This document shows positions 9,826-19,038 of a DNA stretch of 34,561 bases, in pieces. Positions within the stretch are counted from its first letter, which is position 1; every line of letters begins with the position of its first letter. The position numbers and the translations under genes were made by a program. This stretch comes from an uncultured Deferribacteraceae bacterium (GTDB lineage: Bacteria > Chrysiogenota > Deferribacteres > Deferribacterales > Mucispirillaceae): the NCBI GenBank assembly GCA_947039395.1, contig CAMQYS010000021.1, positions 1-34,561 on the forward strand. Direction: 5' to 3'. The notes under the pieces are model-generated. The model did not search any database and had not been told where the DNA came from. It saw only the letters and a list, made by a program, of their open reading frames with translations.

Positions 9826-9854
9826 CAAAATAATTTGATTTTGAGTGATGCAAT

Positions 9855-10859
9855 ATGAATAATTATAACAACAATATTATACAACCTGATAAATATGGAA
9901 GAAGATTAAAGTACTTACGTATATCTGTTACTCCTGCTTGTAACTTCAAATGTATATACTGTAAACCACACTCTGAAAATATGAAAAGTGAAGTTGTAGA
10001 AAAAATTCTTGGATATGATGATATCCTTTATGTATCTGAAATCTTTGCAGGGCTTGGAGTAAACAGATTAAGAGTAACTGGTGGAGAACCGCTTGTTAGA
10101 AAAGATATCGTTCCTTTTCTATCTAAACTATCAGCGATTAATGGTATAGAAGAAGTGATGATAACTACAAACGGTTCATTATTAAAAAAATATTCTGCCG
10201 ATCTATTAAACGCAGGTGTCGCTAGATTAAATATATCGCTTGATACCTTAAATGCTGAAAGATTTAATTATATCGCTGGTACAAATAAGTTTGAAGAAAC
10301 TATGGAAGGGATAAGAACTGCTATTAAAACAGATTTCAAACAAGTTAAAATCAATGCCGTAATGATTAAAGGATTTAACGATGATGAACTTGTCGATTTT
10401 GTAAATTTTGCAGCTGAAGAGAATATTATCATGCGATTTATAGAGTTTATGCCTGTAGGTAATCATAATCTATGGAGTCAAGAAAATATTATTACAAGTG
10501 AGATGATACTTAATCAACTATCTCACCTAAACCCTGTTAAATTAGGAAAAGATAAAAACTCTGGACCTGCTGTAAATTATAAATTATCTAACGGTGCTAC
10601 AATAGGAATTATCACTCCTATTACAAAACACTTCTGTGATGATTGTGATAAAGTAAGATTAACGTACGATGGATATATCCGTTCTTGTCTCCTAGATGAT
10701 AGAGAGATAGATATTAAGGACGCTATAAGAAATAGAGATACCGATATGCTAATTGAAGGTATTAAAGAGGCATTAGCTATCAAATCGAAGGAATACGATA
10801 AAAACTCTGTAGAGGTAAAAAATGGATATAATAGAACAATGTCTAGGATCGGTGGATAA
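9855..10859 (+). CDS. moaA: GTP 3',8-cyclase, molybdenum cofactor synthesis
   Basis: A radical-SAM enzyme that, with MoaC, turns GTP into cyclic pyranopterin, the first step of molybdenum cofactor synthesis. The N-terminal cluster motif CNFKCIYC gives C29, C33 and C36. The second, C-terminal cluster typical of MoaA is C261, C264 and C278 (CDDC...SC). The protein ends in the diagnostic double glycine (SRIGG). The length of 334 residues is normal. No other moa/moe gene is adjacent. Its last 38 bases overlap the start of the LarA-like gene, suggesting a co-translated group. Molybdoenzymes are common Tat cargo, so the nearby tatAC genes make sense. Confidence 0.96.
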   Translation: MNNYNNNIIQPDKYGRRLKYLRISVTPACNFKCIYCKPHSENMKSEVVEKILGYDDILYVSEIFAGLGVNRLRVTGGEPLVRKDIVPFLSKLSAINGIEEVMITTNGSLLKKYSADLLNAGVARLNISLDTLNAERFNYIAGTNKFEETMEGIRTAIKTDFKQVKINAVMIKGFNDDELVDFVNFAAEENIIMRFIEFMPVGNHNLWSQENIITSEMILNQLSHLNPVKLGKDKNSGPAVNYKLSNGATIGIITPITKHFCDDCDKVRLTYDGYIRSCLLDDREIDIKDAIRNRDTDMLIEGIKEALAIKSKEYDKNSVEVKNGYNRTMSRIGG

Positions 10860-12063
10860 AAAGTTTAGATATAGCAACACAGGACAACCTATTGATCACA
10901 CCGATTTCATAAACAGTATAAACAGTAGCGTAGTAAAATCTTCGACTTTTTTTGATCTTCTTGAAAATAATAAAAGTAAAAACATACTACTTATTCTTGA
11001 TCAAAAAACTGACTCCAAACTTATGTCTACAATCTTAAAAGCCATAGAAGATAAAATCAATTCAACAGATAATTTAAAAATTATTCTAGCTTCATATGCA
11101 ACAGAAAAAATAGTGAAAGCTAGCTACAAAAAGATACTCGCAGATTGTTATAACAAGTATGAAAATAATCTAGTAGAGTACGATCCTGATGATACAACTA
11201 ATTTTGATTTCTTCGGAACAACATCAAATAAACAACCTATACTTCTGCATAAATTATTTCTTAAATCTCAAGTGGCTATCGCTGTATCTGAAGTCTATCC
11301 TGATTTAATCTACGGATATAAAGGTAGTAGATCACTAGTGTTTCAAGGGATAGCTCCTAAAAAATCATTTATTAAAACTGCATCTTTAATACTTGATGAA
11401 GATATAAACGATAGCAAAAAACTGTTCAAAAAAAACTATTACGCTGGAAGTAAAGAAAATTTTATGATAGCAGATGTGATCGCTGGAACATTAATCGCTA
11501 GAAGTGAGATTGAATACTATTCTATCAATTATATTAAAAATACTGAAAATAAAATTACAGATCTTGTTACTGGAGATATATTTTTGTCACAAATAGAGGC
11601 GATAAATAAAATCGACAAACTATCTTTTACTAATAGCGAAATAAATGATAAAAAATATCATCAATCTGCTTTAATTAAACTTGATAAAAATCATAAATCT
11701 TTTGAAAACTACATACAATATATATATTCTATCTTCAGAAAAATTGAGAAAGGATCTAGAGTTATTATTGATGCAACAGATTTAGATGAATTCGGATCAG
11801 AAAAATTTATAACATATCTTAATATCAATACCGTTATAGAGCAAAAAGAGAAACTACTTACAGATTTTGACCATAACTTATTAAATGCATTGATAATAAA
11901 ATATCTATCATCAATATATCATCTAGCTATTATATCTAACTTCGATAAAGATATAGTTAGCAGATCAGGATTAAATCATTTAGATATAGATAATGTAAAA
12001 TATTTTTTTGCAGACAAAAAGGATATACTAGGGGTTACATGTGTCGAAAGATTTTCAATCTGA
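10822..12063 (+). CDS. LarA-like protein (lactate racemase family fold) lacking cofactor-binding residues
   Basis: This 413-residue protein has a region that aligns by eye with the LarA/DUF2088 family: FGTTS (residues 131-135), LLHKLFLKSQVAIAVSEVYP leading to G165-x-x-G-S, then QGIAP (residues 175-179). LarA binds a nickel-pincer nucleotide through a Lys in the GxSGGxK motif and uses several His. Here the Lys position is S171, the PH position is P160-D161, and the HD position is Y120-D121; the later His (NH after the glycine motif) is also absent. I infer a non-racemase, possibly cofactor-free, relative. No signal peptide or membrane segment is seen. AGAGG precedes the ATG, which overlaps moaA by 38 bases, and its end overlaps the response regulator by 23 bases. 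Family assignment is moderately sure; function is unknown. Confidence 0.7.
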   Translation: MDIIEQCLGSVDKKFRYSNTGQPIDHTDFINSINSSVVKSSTFFDLLENNKSKNILLILDQKTDSKLMSTILKAIEDKINSTDNLKIILASYATEKIVKASYKKILADCYNKYENNLVEYDPDDTTNFDFFGTTSNKQPILLHKLFLKSQVAIAVSEVYPDLIYGYKGSRSLVFQGIAPKKSFIKTASLILDEDINDSKKLFKKNYYAGSKENFMIADVIAGTLIARSEIEYYSINYIKNTENKITDLVTGDIFLSQIEAINKIDKLSFTNSEINDKKYHQSALIKLDKNHKSFENYIQYIYSIFRKIEKGSRVIIDATDLDEFGSEKFITYLNINTVIEQKEKLLTDFDHNLLNALIIKYLSSIYHLAIISNFDKDIVSRSGLNHLDIDNVKYFFADKKDILGVTCVERFSI

Positions 12064-12766
12064 TAAAAAAACCATTCTTATAATAGACGATGATATAGAG
12101 ATCATAGAACTCTTAAAAATGTTTCTAGATTTAGAGGGGTATACTGTTGTTTCATCAATCTGTGGAATAGATGGAATAAAAATAGCAGAAATCAACAACG
12201 ATATAGATCTAGTTATACTAGATGTTGGACTGCCTGACATTTCTGGACAACAGGTGTGCAAAATTATTCGTCAAAAAACTGGCATACCTATTATCATGCT
12301 CTCTGCTAATGATTCTGTATCAGATAAAGTTATATGTCTTGAGTACGGTGCTGACGATTATATCACTAAACCGTTTGAGAATATGGAACTGATGGCAAGA
12401 ATTAAAGCAGTGCTTAGAAGATTTGAAAGTAATCACGAACTGCTAGATAACAATTCAGACGAAAATAAAAATTTTAATGGAATAGTAATTAATTTTAAAA
12501 ATAGATATGCAACTATAAATAATAAAAATCTAAATCTTACTCCAAAAGAGTTTGAACTACTTGTATATTTTAGTAAACACGCTGGACAAACTTTGATTAG
12601 AGATAAAATAATCGAAGATCTGTGGGGTAAAAATACTCTCTATAGATGGAGCAGAAGTTTAGATGTACATATACAAAACCTAAGACAGAAGATAGAACAA
12701 AACCCTAAAAATCCATCTATAATAAAAACGGTATCGGGTATAGGCTATAAGATCAGAAAAGATTAA
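12041..12766 (+). CDS. OmpR/PhoB-type response regulator, orphan
   Basis: A two-component DNA-binding regulator of 241 residues. The receiver domain (residues about 10-122) has the acidic pair IDDD at 15-18, the phosphoacceptor Asp in LVILDVGLPD, the Thr/Ser position in MLSAND, and the Lys of YITKPF. The C-terminal winged helix (about 145-240) has LTPKEFELLVYF, then RSLDVHIQNLRQKIE and a closing VSGIGYKI. The start is a GTG with AGGGG 6 bases upstream, inside the 3' end of the preceding LarA-like gene, so it is probably translationally coupled. No histidine kinase lies nearby; the partner must be elsewhere. Its targets cannot be read from the sequence. Confidence 0.92.
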   Translation: MSKDFQSDKKTILIIDDDIEIIELLKMFLDLEGYTVVSSICGIDGIKIAEINNDIDLVILDVGLPDISGQQVCKIIRQKTGIPIIMLSANDSVSDKVICLEYGADDYITKPFENMELMARIKAVLRRFESNHELLDNNSDENKNFNGIVINFKNRYATINNKNLNLTPKEFELLVYFSKHAGQTLIRDKIIEDLWGKNTLYRWSRSLDVHIQNLRQKIEQNPKNPSIIKTVSGIGYKIRKD

Positions 12767-13108
12767 ATCAGTTTATATAAATTAGGTTTAGGTTTATAAA
12801 ATTAGGTTCGTTAAAAAACTATAAAGTTATAACGTCACTGAAATTATAAAATATAAAAATATCTAAAAAACAGTTTATAATATAAAACATTAACATAGTA
12901 ACTCATTTGTAATAGGTTATAATATATTCCGATATTAAAAAATATATATACTACTCATAAATATCACAAAAATAAATTAATTTACTTAAATATCACAATA
13001 TATATTCAATAATGATAGACAACAACTCTATCTCGTAGTATAATCATCAGTTCAAGTGTAATTAAAAAATATTACCCTAGATATGTAATAAACTTCGGAG
13101 TATAGATT
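12767..13108. other. 342-base intergenic region before gltX
   Basis: No credible gene or RNA is seen. The region is extremely AT-rich, with two close copies of AAATTAGGTT (near 12779 and 12799) and two of AAATATCACAA (near 12958 and 12988). It must hold the gltX promoter; GGAG lies 9 to 10 bases before the gltX ATG. There is no clear T-rich hairpin ending the preceding operon. Confidence 0.6.
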
Positions 13109-14560
13109 ATGTCAATTAGAGTTCGATTTGCACCAAGTCCAACAGGACACATACATGTTGGAAACCTGCGTACAGCTCTATTTAATTATCTGTTTGCAAA
13201 AAATCAAAATGGGCAAACTATTTTAAGAATAGAGGATACTGATACAGTACGCTCAACACTTGAAAGTGAAGAGTTGATATATAAAGATCTCGATTGGGTG
13301 GGATTAGAGTTTGATGAGTCTCCATTATTTGAAGGTGATTACTCCCCATACCGTCAATCTGATAGATTGGATATATATAAAAAATATGCAGATAAATTAT
13401 TAGAAGATGGATTTGCATATTACTGTTTCTGTAGTAAAGAAGAGCTTGATGCTGAAAGAGAGAAAGCCGCTAAAGAGAGCCGTCCCCCATTATATAATTT
13501 AAAATGCGCAAACACATCTTTAGATGAAGCAAAAAAACGTATAGCAAACGGTGAAAAACCTGCAATTCGTTTTAGAGCTTTTAAAGAGAATATTATTGTT
13601 AAAGATATCATTCATGGTGATATTGATTTTCCAACTAATTCGTTCGGTGATTTTATTATAGTTAGACCTGATGATATGCCTATCTACAATTACGTTGTTG
13701 TAGTTGATGATGCACTAATGAAAATATCGCATGTTATAAGAGGCGATGATCATCTATCTAATACTCCTAAGCAAGCATTAATATTTGAAGCATTAGGATT
13801 TGAAACTCCGATATTTGCTCATATACCGATGATCGTTGGAGATGATCATGCTAAACTATCTAAAAGACATGGAACAACTTCTGTTGAACAGTTTAGAGAT
13901 AACGGATATCTACCTGAAGCATTAATAAATTATCTTGCACTTCTATCATGGTCTTCAGATGATGGTAAAGAGGTGTTCTCTATTGATGAACTTATTGAAA
14001 GATTTTCTATAAAAAGAGTTTCTAAATCAGCAGCAGTTTTTGATTTTGATAAATTAAATTGGATGAACGGACAGCATATAAGATTGTTAGACAGTGATAG
14101 ATTATTTAAAGAGTGTCTTCCATATATGAAATCTATTGAACTTCTAACTGATGAGTTCATTGAACAAAATATCTATAGATTAAAAGAGTGCCTACTATCT
14201 GTTAAAGATAGTTTAGTAACGATAAAAGATGTCACACAAAATATATCGGTTTACTTTAAACAACCTGATGATATAACATCTGCTGCAAAAGAAATATTAG
14301 AGTTAGAATCAACAAAACCTGTTTTAGAAAATTTTATTCAACTTATAGGTGATGATGAATATCTTACTATTGATAGATATAAATCAATTATGAAAGAGAT
14401 TCAAACAACTATAGGTGTAAAAGGTAAACCATTATATATGGCTGTGCGTGTTGGTATATCAAAATCAACTGAGGGGCCTGAACTTGACTCACTTACAACA
14501 TTAATACCTGTAAAATGTATTAAAAAACGTATTGAAAAAGTTTTGTTGATAAAAAAATAA
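13109..14560 (+). CDS. gltX: Glutamate--tRNA ligase
   Basis: A class I aminoacyl-tRNA synthetase charging tRNA-Glu. The 483-residue length is typical of bacterial GluRS. The HIGH motif appears as HIHVGN at residues 14-19 after APSPTG, and the KMSKS motif as KLSKR at residues 249-253. Cysteines at 106, 108 and 133 sit where zinc-binding GluRS proteins have theirs (CxC...YxxxC), so a zinc site is possible but the fourth ligand is not obvious. The C-terminal helical anticodon-binding domain covers roughly 330-483. The start is supported by GGAG. der follows after 20 bases, so gltX is first gene of an operon. Some lineages with one GluRS also charge tRNA-Gln; that cannot be judged here. Confidence 0.97.
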   Translation: MSIRVRFAPSPTGHIHVGNLRTALFNYLFAKNQNGQTILRIEDTDTVRSTLESEELIYKDLDWVGLEFDESPLFEGDYSPYRQSDRLDIYKKYADKLLEDGFAYYCFCSKEELDAEREKAAKESRPPLYNLKCANTSLDEAKKRIANGEKPAIRFRAFKENIIVKDIIHGDIDFPTNSFGDFIIVRPDDMPIYNYVVVVDDALMKISHVIRGDDHLSNTPKQALIFEALGFETPIFAHIPMIVGDDHAKLSKRHGTTSVEQFRDNGYLPEALINYLALLSWSSDDGKEVFSIDELIERFSIKRVSKSAAVFDFDKLNWMNGQHIRLLDSDRLFKECLPYMKSIELLTDEFIEQNIYRLKECLLSVKDSLVTIKDVTQNISVYFKQPDDITSAAKEILELESTKPVLENFIQLIGDDEYLTIDRYKSIMKEIQTTIGVKGKPLYMAVRVGISKSTEGPELDSLTTLIPVKCIKKRIEKVLLIKK

Positions 14561-14580
14561 ATAAATAGTAGGAAACAAAT

Positions 14581-15924
14581 TTGTTTGCAATAGGAATAAT
14601 AGGTAGACCCAATGTTGGAAAATCTACGCTTTTTAACAGAATAGCAGGTAAAAGGGTATCGATCGTTCACGATAGACCTGGCGTTACACGTGACAGAATA
14701 GAGGTATATACCGATTGGGTAAATAAGAAATTTAAACTTATAGATACAGCAGGATACGATCTTAAAGATGATCTAATCAAGAAAGAGATGATAGATCAAT
14801 TTAAATTAGCTGTACATGAAGCAGATTTCTTTATTCTTGTAACTGATGTTGCAGAAGGTTTACACGCTCTTGATCAGATGGTTGTAGAGATACTTAGAAA
14901 AGAAGGTAAGAAGTTCTGTGTCGCTGTTAATAAAGTTGACTCACATCAAAGAGAGGATCTACTTGGAGAGTTTTATGCTCTTGGAAGAAATCTTGAACTT
15001 ATACCGATATCTGCTGCACATGGTAAAGGTGTTGATGATCTACTTGATCATGTTATAACTTTTATTGAAGATGAAGATGATGAAGATGATGATGATAGAG
15101 ACGACTCTGAAATAAAAATAACTGTAATCGGTAGACCAAATGTTGGTAAATCATCATTAATTAATGCACTGCTTGATGAAGAGAGAGTTATCGTTACAAA
15201 TATTCCTGGAACTACTAGAGATTCTGTTGATATTGTTTTTAACTATAAAAATAAAAAATATATTCTAACAGATACAGCAGGTATCAGAAAAAAATCTATC
15301 ATGTTTAAAGATTTAATAGAACGTTTTGGATATTATAGATCAATTGATGCTATAGATAAATCAGATATAGCAATAGCAGTTATTGATGCTGTGGACGGCG
15401 TGAATGAGAGAGATGTAAAAGTTATAGGTGAGGCTTGGGAAAGAGGTAGACCTGTTATTATCGTTGTAAGTAAATGGGATCTAGTTGAAGATCCAAAACA
15501 AGCAACAAAAACTATTATGAATGAGATAGATGCTAAACTTCAATTCCTAAATAAACCTCATATCATTTTCACATCAGCTATAACTAAAAAAAATATCTAT
15601 CAAATATTTGAACATGTAAATACTCTTTATGCTTTATATAGCAAACGTATTCAGACAAGTAAGGTTAATGAAGCCTTAGAGGAAGCTGTTGCACGACATC
15701 AAGCTCCTGCTATTGGAACAAAACGATTGAAATTTTTCTATATGACTCAAGTATCAACAAGACCTCCATATTTTGTTGTGTTTGTGAACTTTCCTAAAGC
15801 AGTACACTTCTCGTATCAGAGATTTATTGTAAATGTAATAAGAGATAAGTTTGGGTTTTATGGAATACCTATAAGGCTATCAATTAGAGCAAAAACAAAT
15901 AGAAACAATTACGATGAGAAATAG
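14581..15924 (+). CDS. der: Ribosome biogenesis GTPase Der (EngA)
   Basis: An essential double GTPase that acts in 50S subunit assembly. Two tandem G domains are visible: GRPNVGKST at residues 8-16 and GRPNVGKSS at 184-192, with NKVD (117-120) and SKWD in the second domain, DTAGYD and DTAGIR as G3 motifs. They are joined by a strikingly acidic linker at about residues 162-176 made almost only of Glu and Asp. The KH-like C-terminal domain (from about 355) follows. The start is a TTG at 14581 with AGGA upstream; no better ATG exists before the first G1 motif. It sits between gltX and a pseudouridine synthase gene, all with short gaps. Confidence 0.96.
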   Translation: MFAIGIIGRPNVGKSTLFNRIAGKRVSIVHDRPGVTRDRIEVYTDWVNKKFKLIDTAGYDLKDDLIKKEMIDQFKLAVHEADFFILVTDVAEGLHALDQMVVEILRKEGKKFCVAVNKVDSHQREDLLGEFYALGRNLELIPISAAHGKGVDDLLDHVITFIEDEDDEDDDDRDDSEIKITVIGRPNVGKSSLINALLDEERVIVTNIPGTTRDSVDIVFNYKNKKYILTDTAGIRKKSIMFKDLIERFGYYRSIDAIDKSDIAIAVIDAVDGVNERDVKVIGEAWERGRPVIIVVSKWDLVEDPKQATKTIMNEIDAKLQFLNKPHIIFTSAITKKNIYQIFEHVNTLYALYSKRIQTSKVNEALEEAVARHQAPAIGTKRLKFFYMTQVSTRPPYFVVFVNFPKAVHFSYQRFIVNVIRDKFGFYGIPIRLSIRAKTNRNNYDEK

Positions 15925-15942
15925 GATTAAACAAGAGTAAAT

Positions 15943-16857
15943 ATGAAAACAGATTTTATAGTAGATACAGACACAGAAAGAGTAGACGCATTACTTGCAA
16001 GACTATCAGGCACAACACGAACTTTAATAACAGAACACATAGATTTAGGATTCGTTTACTCTGAAGGTAAAGTTATAAAAAAATCTGCAAAAATGCAGAT
16101 CGGTAAGATTATTACAGTAGATTTTCAAGCAGAAAAAATGCCTAACTTAGAACCTAAAGATATCCCTTTTGAGATACTTGATGATAATGAAAATTATGCG
16201 ATAATCTGTAAGCCTCCTTACCTAACTGTCCACCCAGCACCTGGTAATTTCGATCATACTTTAGTAAATGCACTACTTTATAAATTTAATATAGAACACG
16301 ATAATGAAGATTGTAGACCCGGAATAGTACACAGACTTGATAAAGATACATCAGGTATTATGATTATAACTAAAAACTACGATGCTAAATTAAAGTTCTC
16401 AGAAATGTTTGCTAAAAGAGAAATTAAGAAAAAATATCAAGCTATATTACATGGCAAACTTAAAGAAGATAATATAACAATTGATAAAGCAATAGCAAGA
16501 GATAAAGTTAATCGTAAAAGAATGGCTATCAATGAGAAAGGTAAAAACGCTATATCAATCTTTAAAATTAAAGAGATATATAATGAATCAACATTAGTTG
16601 ATGTTAAAATCTTAACAGGTAGAACACATCAGATTAGAGTACATGCAAAATATCTTAAACATCCAATCGTTGGCGATCTGTTATATGGTGGTAGAGAGTT
16701 ACATGGCATGGATCGTCAAGCACTGCATGCCTGTTCGCTACAGTTTGTTGATCCATACAATAATAAAGATGTTTTTGTTGCTTCACAACTACCTAATGAC
16801 ATGCTATTATTAATGGATAAGTTATCTAATAAATCAAATATTATTAGCAATAAATAA
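15943..16857 (+). CDS. RluA/RluD-family 23S rRNA pseudouridine synthase
   Basis: An enzyme that isomerises uridine to pseudouridine in RNA, most likely in 23S rRNA. The N-terminal S4-like RNA-binding domain covers about residues 12-62. The catalytic domain carries the signature HRLDKDTSG at 130-138, with D133 the expected nucleophile. Family elements LTVHPAP (94-100) and GRTHQIRVH (near 227) are intact. The 304-residue length and the S4 domain favour the RluD group over RluA or RluC, but I cannot fix the exact target sites. It begins 18 bases after der, with a weak ribosome binding site, as the third gene of the gltX operon. Confidence 0.92.
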   Translation: MKTDFIVDTDTERVDALLARLSGTTRTLITEHIDLGFVYSEGKVIKKSAKMQIGKIITVDFQAEKMPNLEPKDIPFEILDDNENYAIICKPPYLTVHPAPGNFDHTLVNALLYKFNIEHDNEDCRPGIVHRLDKDTSGIMIITKNYDAKLKFSEMFAKREIKKKYQAILHGKLKEDNITIDKAIARDKVNRKRMAINEKGKNAISIFKIKEIYNESTLVDVKILTGRTHQIRVHAKYLKHPIVGDLLYGGRELHGMDRQALHACSLQFVDPYNNKDVFVASQLPNDMLLLMDKLSNKSNIISNK

Positions 16858-16862
16858 ACTGT

Positions 16863-16891
16863 TGTAATAAAAAGATATATTTTTTATTACA
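16863..16891 (+). terminator. Probable terminator hairpin after the pseudouridine synthase gene
   Basis: TGTAATAAAAA (16863-16873) and TTTTTATTACA (16881-16891) are exact reverse complements around a 7-base loop, starting 6 bases after the stop codon. The A and T runs inside the stem mean that the RNA hairpin contains its own U tract, which is compatible with intrinsic termination although no further T run follows. Confidence 0.6.
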
Positions 16892-16947
16892 TCTACTATA
16901 AACTAGCTTAGAAATATATATATCGTAAATTTGTATTCTATTAAATC

Positions 16948-16966
16948 GGAAGAATAAAACTCTTCC
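16948..16966 (+). other. Small leader hairpin before the permease gene
   Basis: GGAAGA and TCTTCC pair over 6 bp with a 7-base loop, 39 bases before the permease start. It could be a leader structure or chance; nothing else in the gap supports a riboswitch. Confidence 0.3.
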
Positions 16967-17005
16967 ATACATAAATAAACCCTACGGAGAAAATAACTTT
17001 AAAGT

Positions 17006-18043
17006 ATGAAACTGTCAGAAATAAATATAACATTGAAAAACATATTGCTTTTCACATTCTTTATTATAACAGCAAGCATTGTATATTATTCAATAAATAT
17101 ATTACTTATATTACTTCTATCATTATTTATCGCATATATACTTAACCCACTTGTAGAGTTAATGATTAAAATTCGGATTCCACGAGTCTTAGCAGTCGTT
17201 ATATTAGTAATAATACTTCTTGGATTTATAGTAATATTTCTATCATTAATATTACCATTTATTATTACTGATCTAATTATCTTTGTGAAAGAACTTCCTA
17301 ATTATATTAATGTTTTATTTGGTAAGGTGGAAGAATTATTCTTATATCTTAAAATAGAATTATCATTTGATCATATAAAAAGCTTTATAATAGAAAAGAT
17401 TGACTCTATATCAAGTTACGCCTTAAACACTTTAACAACAGCGTTAACCTCTTTAAAAGGAGCAGTATCTGGTATAATCAATATCTTCATAATACCTGTA
17501 ATGGTATTCTTTTTATTGAAAGATCTACCACAACTTAAGGTATACGGTCTTAAAATATTAGAGAGTTTAGATATGAAAAAAGTTGCAGAATTAATGGCAG
17601 AGTTTGAAAAATTAATCGGCAAATATTTTAAAGGTATGATAATAGTAGGATTAATTCTCTCCGTATTATATTCATCAGTATTAAAAATCATTGGTGTTAA
17701 TCACGGAATATTATTAGGTGTTATAACTGGTATGGGAGTTATTATTCCGTATGTAGGTTTTGGAATAGGGTTATTTGTATCGTTATTTATAACAATTATA
17801 CAGTTCCAAGATTTTATGCATCCGTTATATGTACTGATCGGCTTTACAATAGTACAGATGTTGGAGAGTTTTGTTATAACTCCAAAAATTGTTGGCGATA
17901 GTTTAGGTTTATCACCAATTGTAGTAATCGTTGCACTTCTGATCGGTGGTTCAATATTTGCCATTCCAGGTATGTTACTAGCATTACCTATGGCTGCATT
18001 TATTAAAATTTTAATCGATAGATATATAATAAAAAAACATTAA
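17006..18043 (+). CDS. AI-2E transporter (PerM/YdiK) family membrane protein
   Basis: A 345-residue polytopic inner-membrane protein of the AI-2E/PerM superfamily. Members export autoinducer-2, act as sodium/proton antiporters, or have no known substrate, so no substrate is claimed. Hydrophobic segments occur at about residues 12-48, 58-85, 145-170, 205-270 and 280-335. The family features near the C-terminal half are GVITGMGVIIPYVGFGIG and VQMLESFVITPKIVGDSLGLSP, then the helix with ALLIGGSIFAIPGMLLALPMA. A stop codon one codon upstream forces the start to the ATG at 17006, though GGAG is rather far (16 bases). The IclR regulator gene follows 19 bases later, so the two may be co-expressed. 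Confidence 0.9.
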   Translation: MKLSEINITLKNILLFTFFIITASIVYYSINILLILLLSLFIAYILNPLVELMIKIRIPRVLAVVILVIILLGFIVIFLSLILPFIITDLIIFVKELPNYINVLFGKVEELFLYLKIELSFDHIKSFIIEKIDSISSYALNTLTTALTSLKGAVSGIINIFIIPVMVFFLLKDLPQLKVYGLKILESLDMKKVAELMAEFEKLIGKYFKGMIIVGLILSVLYSSVLKIIGVNHGILLGVITGMGVIIPYVGFGIGLFVSLFITIIQFQDFMHPLYVLIGFTIVQMLESFVITPKIVGDSLGLSPIVVIVALLIGGSIFAIPGMLLALPMAAFIKILIDRYIIKKH

Positions 18044-18062
18044 CTTCAAGGGGTACAAGATT

Positions 18063-18851
18063 ATGAAATACACTTCTGATATCAAACCAGTGCATGCTGT
18101 TAAACATGCATTAGAACTCTTTGAAGTATTTAAAATGTCTTCAAATAAACAAGAGTTTGGAGTAACAGAACTTGCAAAAATTTTAGGTTTACATAAAAAT
18201 AATGTTTTTAGAATTTTAGCAACATTATCAAACGAAGGGTATATTGAACAAAATACAGCAACAGAAAATTATCGTTTAGGAATAAAAATATTTAACCTAG
18301 GACAAAAATTTATATCTAAATTAGGATATCTAAAATTAGCAAAACCTTTCATGGAAAGATTAAAATCAGAACTAAATGAAACAGTATATATAGGTATATT
18401 ACGTAAAGATTCTGTTGTGTATCTAGATATAGTTGAATCAGATAACTCTGTTAGAATAGCATCAAGACTTGGAAAAGATATTCCTGCTCATTGCACATCT
18501 GTTGGTAAAGTACAATTAGCTTATATGTCTAATGATGAACTTACTAGTATCTATGCTGATGAATCAAGATTTATAAAATATACAGAAAATAGTATCCTCT
18601 CATTCTCGGAGTTAAGAAAAATTCTTGATGATGTACTTGTTAACGGATATGCAATAGATAATCAAGAATTCGAAAAAGATGTATCATGTTTCGCTGTACC
18701 TATTAAAGATTATAAAGGAAGACCTGTTGCAGCATTGTCTGTTGCATCACCTATATTTAGATTATCTGAACATAGAATATATAATGAAATTATTCCTATA
18801 GCAAAACGATACGCTAAAGAGATATCTCAACGACTTGGATATCAAGAGTAG
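18063..18851 (+). CDS. IclR-family transcriptional regulator
   Basis: A 262-residue DNA-binding regulator. The N-terminal winged helix-turn-helix (about residues 12-72) is typical: HALELFEVF, then GVTELAKILGLHKNNVFRILATLSNEGYIEQ. The C-terminal IclR effector domain (about 80-262) includes HCTSVGKVQLAY and DNQEFEKDVSCFAVPI, the conserved region that forms the ligand pocket. The ATG is preceded by AGGGG. The ligand and targets are not known. The usual targets are adjacent catabolic or transport genes, which would make the upstream permease gene a candidate, but that is only an inference. Confidence 0.93.
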   Translation: MKYTSDIKPVHAVKHALELFEVFKMSSNKQEFGVTELAKILGLHKNNVFRILATLSNEGYIEQNTATENYRLGIKIFNLGQKFISKLGYLKLAKPFMERLKSELNETVYIGILRKDSVVYLDIVESDNSVRIASRLGKDIPAHCTSVGKVQLAYMSNDELTSIYADESRFIKYTENSILSFSELRKILDDVLVNGYAIDNQEFEKDVSCFAVPIKDYKGRPVAALSVASPIFRLSEHRIYNEIIPIAKRYAKEISQRLGYQE

Positions 18852-19038
18852 TGTAAATGTTATAACTAGATAAATGCTATATAAATAAACTACATACAGA
18901 TAAATAGATATTTTAATATATTCAATAGCAACTCATTTATTTTATATACATGAGTATATCTATGAGCCATATTTCAATAATTATAAATACATATTATTAT
19001 GATAAATAAAGTAATTAATTTAAAAAGTAAGGATTATT

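Noticed and set aside
12767-13108. tRNA gene in the gap before gltX
   Set aside because: The region contains GGTTCG but no acceptor or anticodon stems can be formed in the surrounding AT-rich sequence.
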